From UMGS172 sp964424555 (lineage in GTDB: Bacteria > Bacillota > Clostridia > Oscillospirales > Acutalibacteraceae): a DNA stretch of 6,625 bases. Position numbers and translations under genes: made by a program. Below, one piece after another: positions 4,473 to 6,625 of this stretch (its first letter is position 1; each line of letters opens with the position of its first letter). The notes beneath the pieces are model-generated. The model saw only the letters and a program-made list of their open reading frames with translations. It ran no database searches and had not been told where the DNA came from. The DNA lies in contig CAYRIX010000054.1 in the NCBI GenBank assembly GCA_964424555.1, forward strand, positions 1-6,625, in the 5' to 3' direction.

Positions 4473-6625
4473 ATGAAAACAACCGGTCTTGAATTCAAAA
4501 TTATGGAGATGGCCAAACGTATCGCAGAATTGCGAGAAATAGTAGGCCTTACTCCCGCCGAAATGGCGCTTAAGACAGGCGTTACCGAAGAAGAATACCT
4601 TGCTTGTGAAAAGGGCGAGCGTGACCTTAACTTTGCCTTTCTTTACCGCTGTGCATTGGCTTTGAAGGTTGACGTTACCGATATTATCGAGGGCTCGAGC
4701 CCCCGTCTGGCAGGCTACACTGTAACCAGAAGGGGAGAGGGTCAGCGAATCGAGGAAGCACACGGACTTCGTTATTACAACCTTGCTGCTTCCTTCAAAA
4801 ACCGTATTGCCGAGCCGTTGTATGTCGTCACTGAATACAATGAGGAAGCACAGAATGCCGATATCGAGCTTACCGCTCATGACGGTCAGGAGTGCGATAT
4901 CATCATTAAGGGTGCTTTGAAGGTTCAGGTCGGCGACCATATTGAGATCCTTCACGAGGGCGACAGTATTTATTACGATTCCTCGGTCCCTCATGGAATG
5001 ATTGCCGTAGAGGGAAGTGAGTGTACCTTCTATGCCATAGTTCTGAATCCTCAGGGCGAGCCCATTGACCATATGGTCCACGGCGGAGTCAAGGAATTCA
5101 CCTCGACCTCAAAGCGCCCTGCCGTAGCTGTTGAAATGGCTGAGGAGGAGCGCGTTTGGGAGGATTTTGTAATACCTGCCGAGAACGAAAACGGTACTAT
5201 CACCAAGATTGATTTTAAAAATGAGGATAACTTCAACTTTGCTTTTGATGTTATCGACCGTTTAGGCCGCGAAAAGCCCGAAAAATTGGCTATGATACAC
5301 CTTGACCGTGAGCGTAACGAACGCCGTTTCACCTTCCGTGATATGAAGCACGCCTCGTCGCAGACCGCCAACTACTTTAAGTCGCTTGGCATCGGTAAAG
5401 GCGATAAGGTAATGCTTATTTTGAAGCGCCATTATCAGTTCTGGTTCAGTATGATAGCTCTGCACAAGCTGGGCGCTATTGCTATTCCTGCAACCAATCA
5501 GCTTAAAGAGCATGATATAACCTACCGCATCAATGCCGCAGGCGTAAAGGCTATTCTCTGTACCGCTGACGGCGATGTTTCCAAAGAGGTCGATCTCGCC
5601 GCCGAAAACTGCGAGTGCCTGCAACACAAAATTATGGTTGGCGGCGCACGCGAGGGTTGGAGAAACTTCGACGAGGAATACGGCTTTTATACCCGTAAGT
5701 TTGAGCGTACCGAGGATGCACCTTGCGGTGACGATACCATGCTTATGTACTTCACCTCGGGTACAACAGGCAATCCCAAGATCGCAGTACATAATTACAA
5801 ATATCCTTTAGGACATTTTATAACCGCTAAGTATTGGCACTGCGTCAACCCTGAAGGAATTCACTTCACCATTTCCGATACAGGTTGGGCAAAGGCTGCC
5901 TGGGGTAAGATATACGGTCAGTGGTTGTGTGAAACGGGCCTATTTGTTTATGACTTTGACCGTTTCGAGGCGGCCGATCTGTTGCCGATGTTTGCAAAAT
6001 ACAAGATAACTACCTTCTGTGCACCGCCCACAATGCTCCGTATGCTTATCAAGCAGGATATTTCAAAATATGATCTTTCCTCCATCGAGCATATGACCAC
6101 CGCAGGTGAGGCTTTGAACCCCGAGGTGTTCCGCCAGTTTGAAAAGGCAACGGGATTGCAGATAATGGAAGGCTTCGGTCAGACCGAGACCACTTGTGCT
6201 TTGGCCAATCTTGTCGGCACGCGTACTAAGATCGGCTCAATGGGTAAGCCTGTTCCGCTTTACGATATCAGATTGCTTGACGGTGACGGCAAAGAGGTCG
6301 CAGTCGGTGACGTTGGTGAGATATGCATCAATGTTTCCGAAAAGGTGCCCTGCGGTCTGTTCCGCGGTTACTTTAACGATAAGGAAAAGACCGACGAGTG
6401 CTGGCACGACGGTTTCTATCACACGGGTGATACCGCTTGGCGTGATGAGGACGGCTACTTCTGGTATGTCGGCCGTGTTGATGACGTTATCAAGTCGTCG
6501 GGCTACCGTATCGGACCCTTTGAGATTGAAAATGTCATCATGGAGTTGCCTTATGTTCTTGAATGTGGTGTTTCGGCCGCACCCGATGAGGTCAGAGGTC
6601 AGGTCGTCAAGGCAAGCATCGTGCT
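4473..6625 (+). CDS. XRE-cupin-acyl-CoA synthetase fusion, paralogue of the 1772-4039 gene, T-box(Val) controlled; 3' end outside window
   Basis: The frame is open from the ATG to the right edge (717 full codons). It aligns with the preceding gene along its length, with about 13 extra residues between cupin and synthetase, so roughly 50 residues, including the adenylation lysine, should lie beyond the edge. In order: XRE-like helix-turn-helix (about 12-72), cupin with H136, E140 and H174, and an ACSM/MACS-like synthetase with FTSGTTGNPK (from 427), GFGQTETT (from 567), HTGD with Asp653 and an intact GRVDDVIK hinge (from 667). Near the acyl pocket it reads DTGWAKAAWGK where the paralogue has DTGWGKSLWGK, so the substrates may differ. 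The second helix of the DNA-binding motif reads VTEEEYLACEKGE, unusually acidic for DNA contact. Control by a Val-type T-box suggests isobutyrate activation toward valine; this is inference. Confidence 0.92.
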   Translation, partial: MKTTGLEFKIMEMAKRIAELREIVGLTPAEMALKTGVTEEEYLACEKGERDLNFAFLYRCALALKVDVTDIIEGSSPRLAGYTVTRRGEGQRIEEAHGLRYYNLAASFKNRIAEPLYVVTEYNEEAQNADIELTAHDGQECDIIIKGALKVQVGDHIEILHEGDSIYYDSSVPHGMIAVEGSECTFYAIVLNPQGEPIDHMVHGGVKEFTSTSKRPAVAVEMAEEERVWEDFVIPAENENGTITKIDFKNEDNFNFAFDVIDRLGREKPEKLAMIHLDRERNERRFTFRDMKHASSQTANYFKSLGIGKGDKVMLILKRHYQFWFSMIALHKLGAIAIPATNQLKEHDITYRINAAGVKAILCTADGDVSKEVDLAAENCECLQHKIMVGGAREGWRNFDEEYGFYTRKFERTEDAPCGDDTMLMYFTSGTTGNPKIAVHNYKYPLGHFITAKYWHCVNPEGIHFTISDTGWAKAAWGKIYGQWLCETGLFVYDFDRFEAADLLPMFAKYKITTFCAPPTMLRMLIKQDISKYDLSSIEHMTTAGEALNPEVFRQFEKATGLQIMEGFGQTETTCALANLVGTRTKIGSMGKPVPLYDIRLLDGDGKEVAVGDVGEICINVSEKVPCGLFRGYFNDKEKTDECWHDGFYHTGDTAWRDEDGYFWYVGRVDDVIKSSGYRIGPFEIENVIMELPYVLECGVSAAPDEVRGQVVKASIV

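Larger units (their letters stand above)
1430..6625 (+). repeat. Tandem duplication of a promoter + T-box + XRE-cupin-acyl-CoA synthetase unit
   Basis: Two units, starting at 1430 and 4082, have the same order: consensus promoter, T-box leader, terminator, then the three-domain gene. Shared leader blocks include AAAAGGCT.TGACGAAGA at the stem I base, CAGAGAG- or AGAGAGTC-type apical strands, the pseudoknot block and the T-box itself. The coding parts are clearly homologous in protein and in places nearly identical in DNA. The divergent parts include the specifier triplet and much of the N-terminal third of the proteins. This supports duplication followed by a change in tRNA specificity. Confidence 0.88.

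Noticed and set aside
4371..5081. Long reverse-strand open frame (236 codons), with others of 60-176 codons opposite the synthetase genes.
   Set aside because: They lie antisense to well-supported genes or leader RNA, have no ribosome binding sites or recognisable domains, and reflect the codon bias of the + strand genes.

Overview
The window reads as chromosomal DNA from a Firmicute of the class Clostridia, probably a gut or rumen Oscillospiraceae/Ruminococcaceae-type anaerobe. This is inferred from two transcriptional T-box leaders, strong purine-rich ribosome binding sites, consensus housekeeping promoters, moderate GC and the type of acyl-CoA synthetase present. Everything recognisable is on the + strand.

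Layout. (1) Positions 1-585 hold the C-terminal part of an ACSF2/FadD-like fatty acyl-CoA synthetase cut by the left edge. (2) It is followed 11 nt later by a complete amidohydrolase-2 family metal-dependent hydrolase (597-1397), apparently in the same operon. (3) A perfect TTGACA-17-TATAAT promoter (1430-1458) starts a T-box leader (about 1465-1740) that ends in a terminator/antiterminator switch and controls a 755-residue fusion protein (1772-4039): XRE-type helix-turn-helix, then cupin, then a full medium-chain-type (ACSM/MACS-like) acyl-CoA synthetase. (4) The whole unit is repeated: another perfect promoter (4082-4110), a second T-box leader (about 4117-4403) and a paralogous XRE-cupin-acyl-CoA synthetase (4473 to the right edge, incomplete).

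The main result is the predicted specificity of the two T-boxes. In each leader the triplet placed four bases before the kink-turn strand, and followed by the usual A, can be read: ATC (isoleucine) in the first and GTA (valine) in the second. Both T-box bulges are TGGT, which fits the A discriminator base of tRNA-Ile and tRNA-Val. T-boxes switch genes on when the cognate tRNA is uncharged, so these acyl-CoA synthetases should be made under isoleucine or valine starvation. That points to biosynthesis, not breakdown. The simplest model is salvage of branched-chain volatile fatty acids. 2-Methylbutyrate (Ile unit) and isobutyrate (Val unit) would be activated to their CoA esters. A ferredoxin-dependent 2-oxoacid oxidoreductase would then carboxylate these reductively to the branched-chain 2-oxoacids, followed by transamination. 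That route is known physiologically in rumen bacteria. What may be new here is the pair of amino-acid-specific T-boxes on duplicated synthetases, and the fusion of the XRE-cupin regulator-like module to the enzyme. Substrate, tRNA identity and pathway are inferences; the leaders, the promoters and the domain architecture are visible in the sequence.
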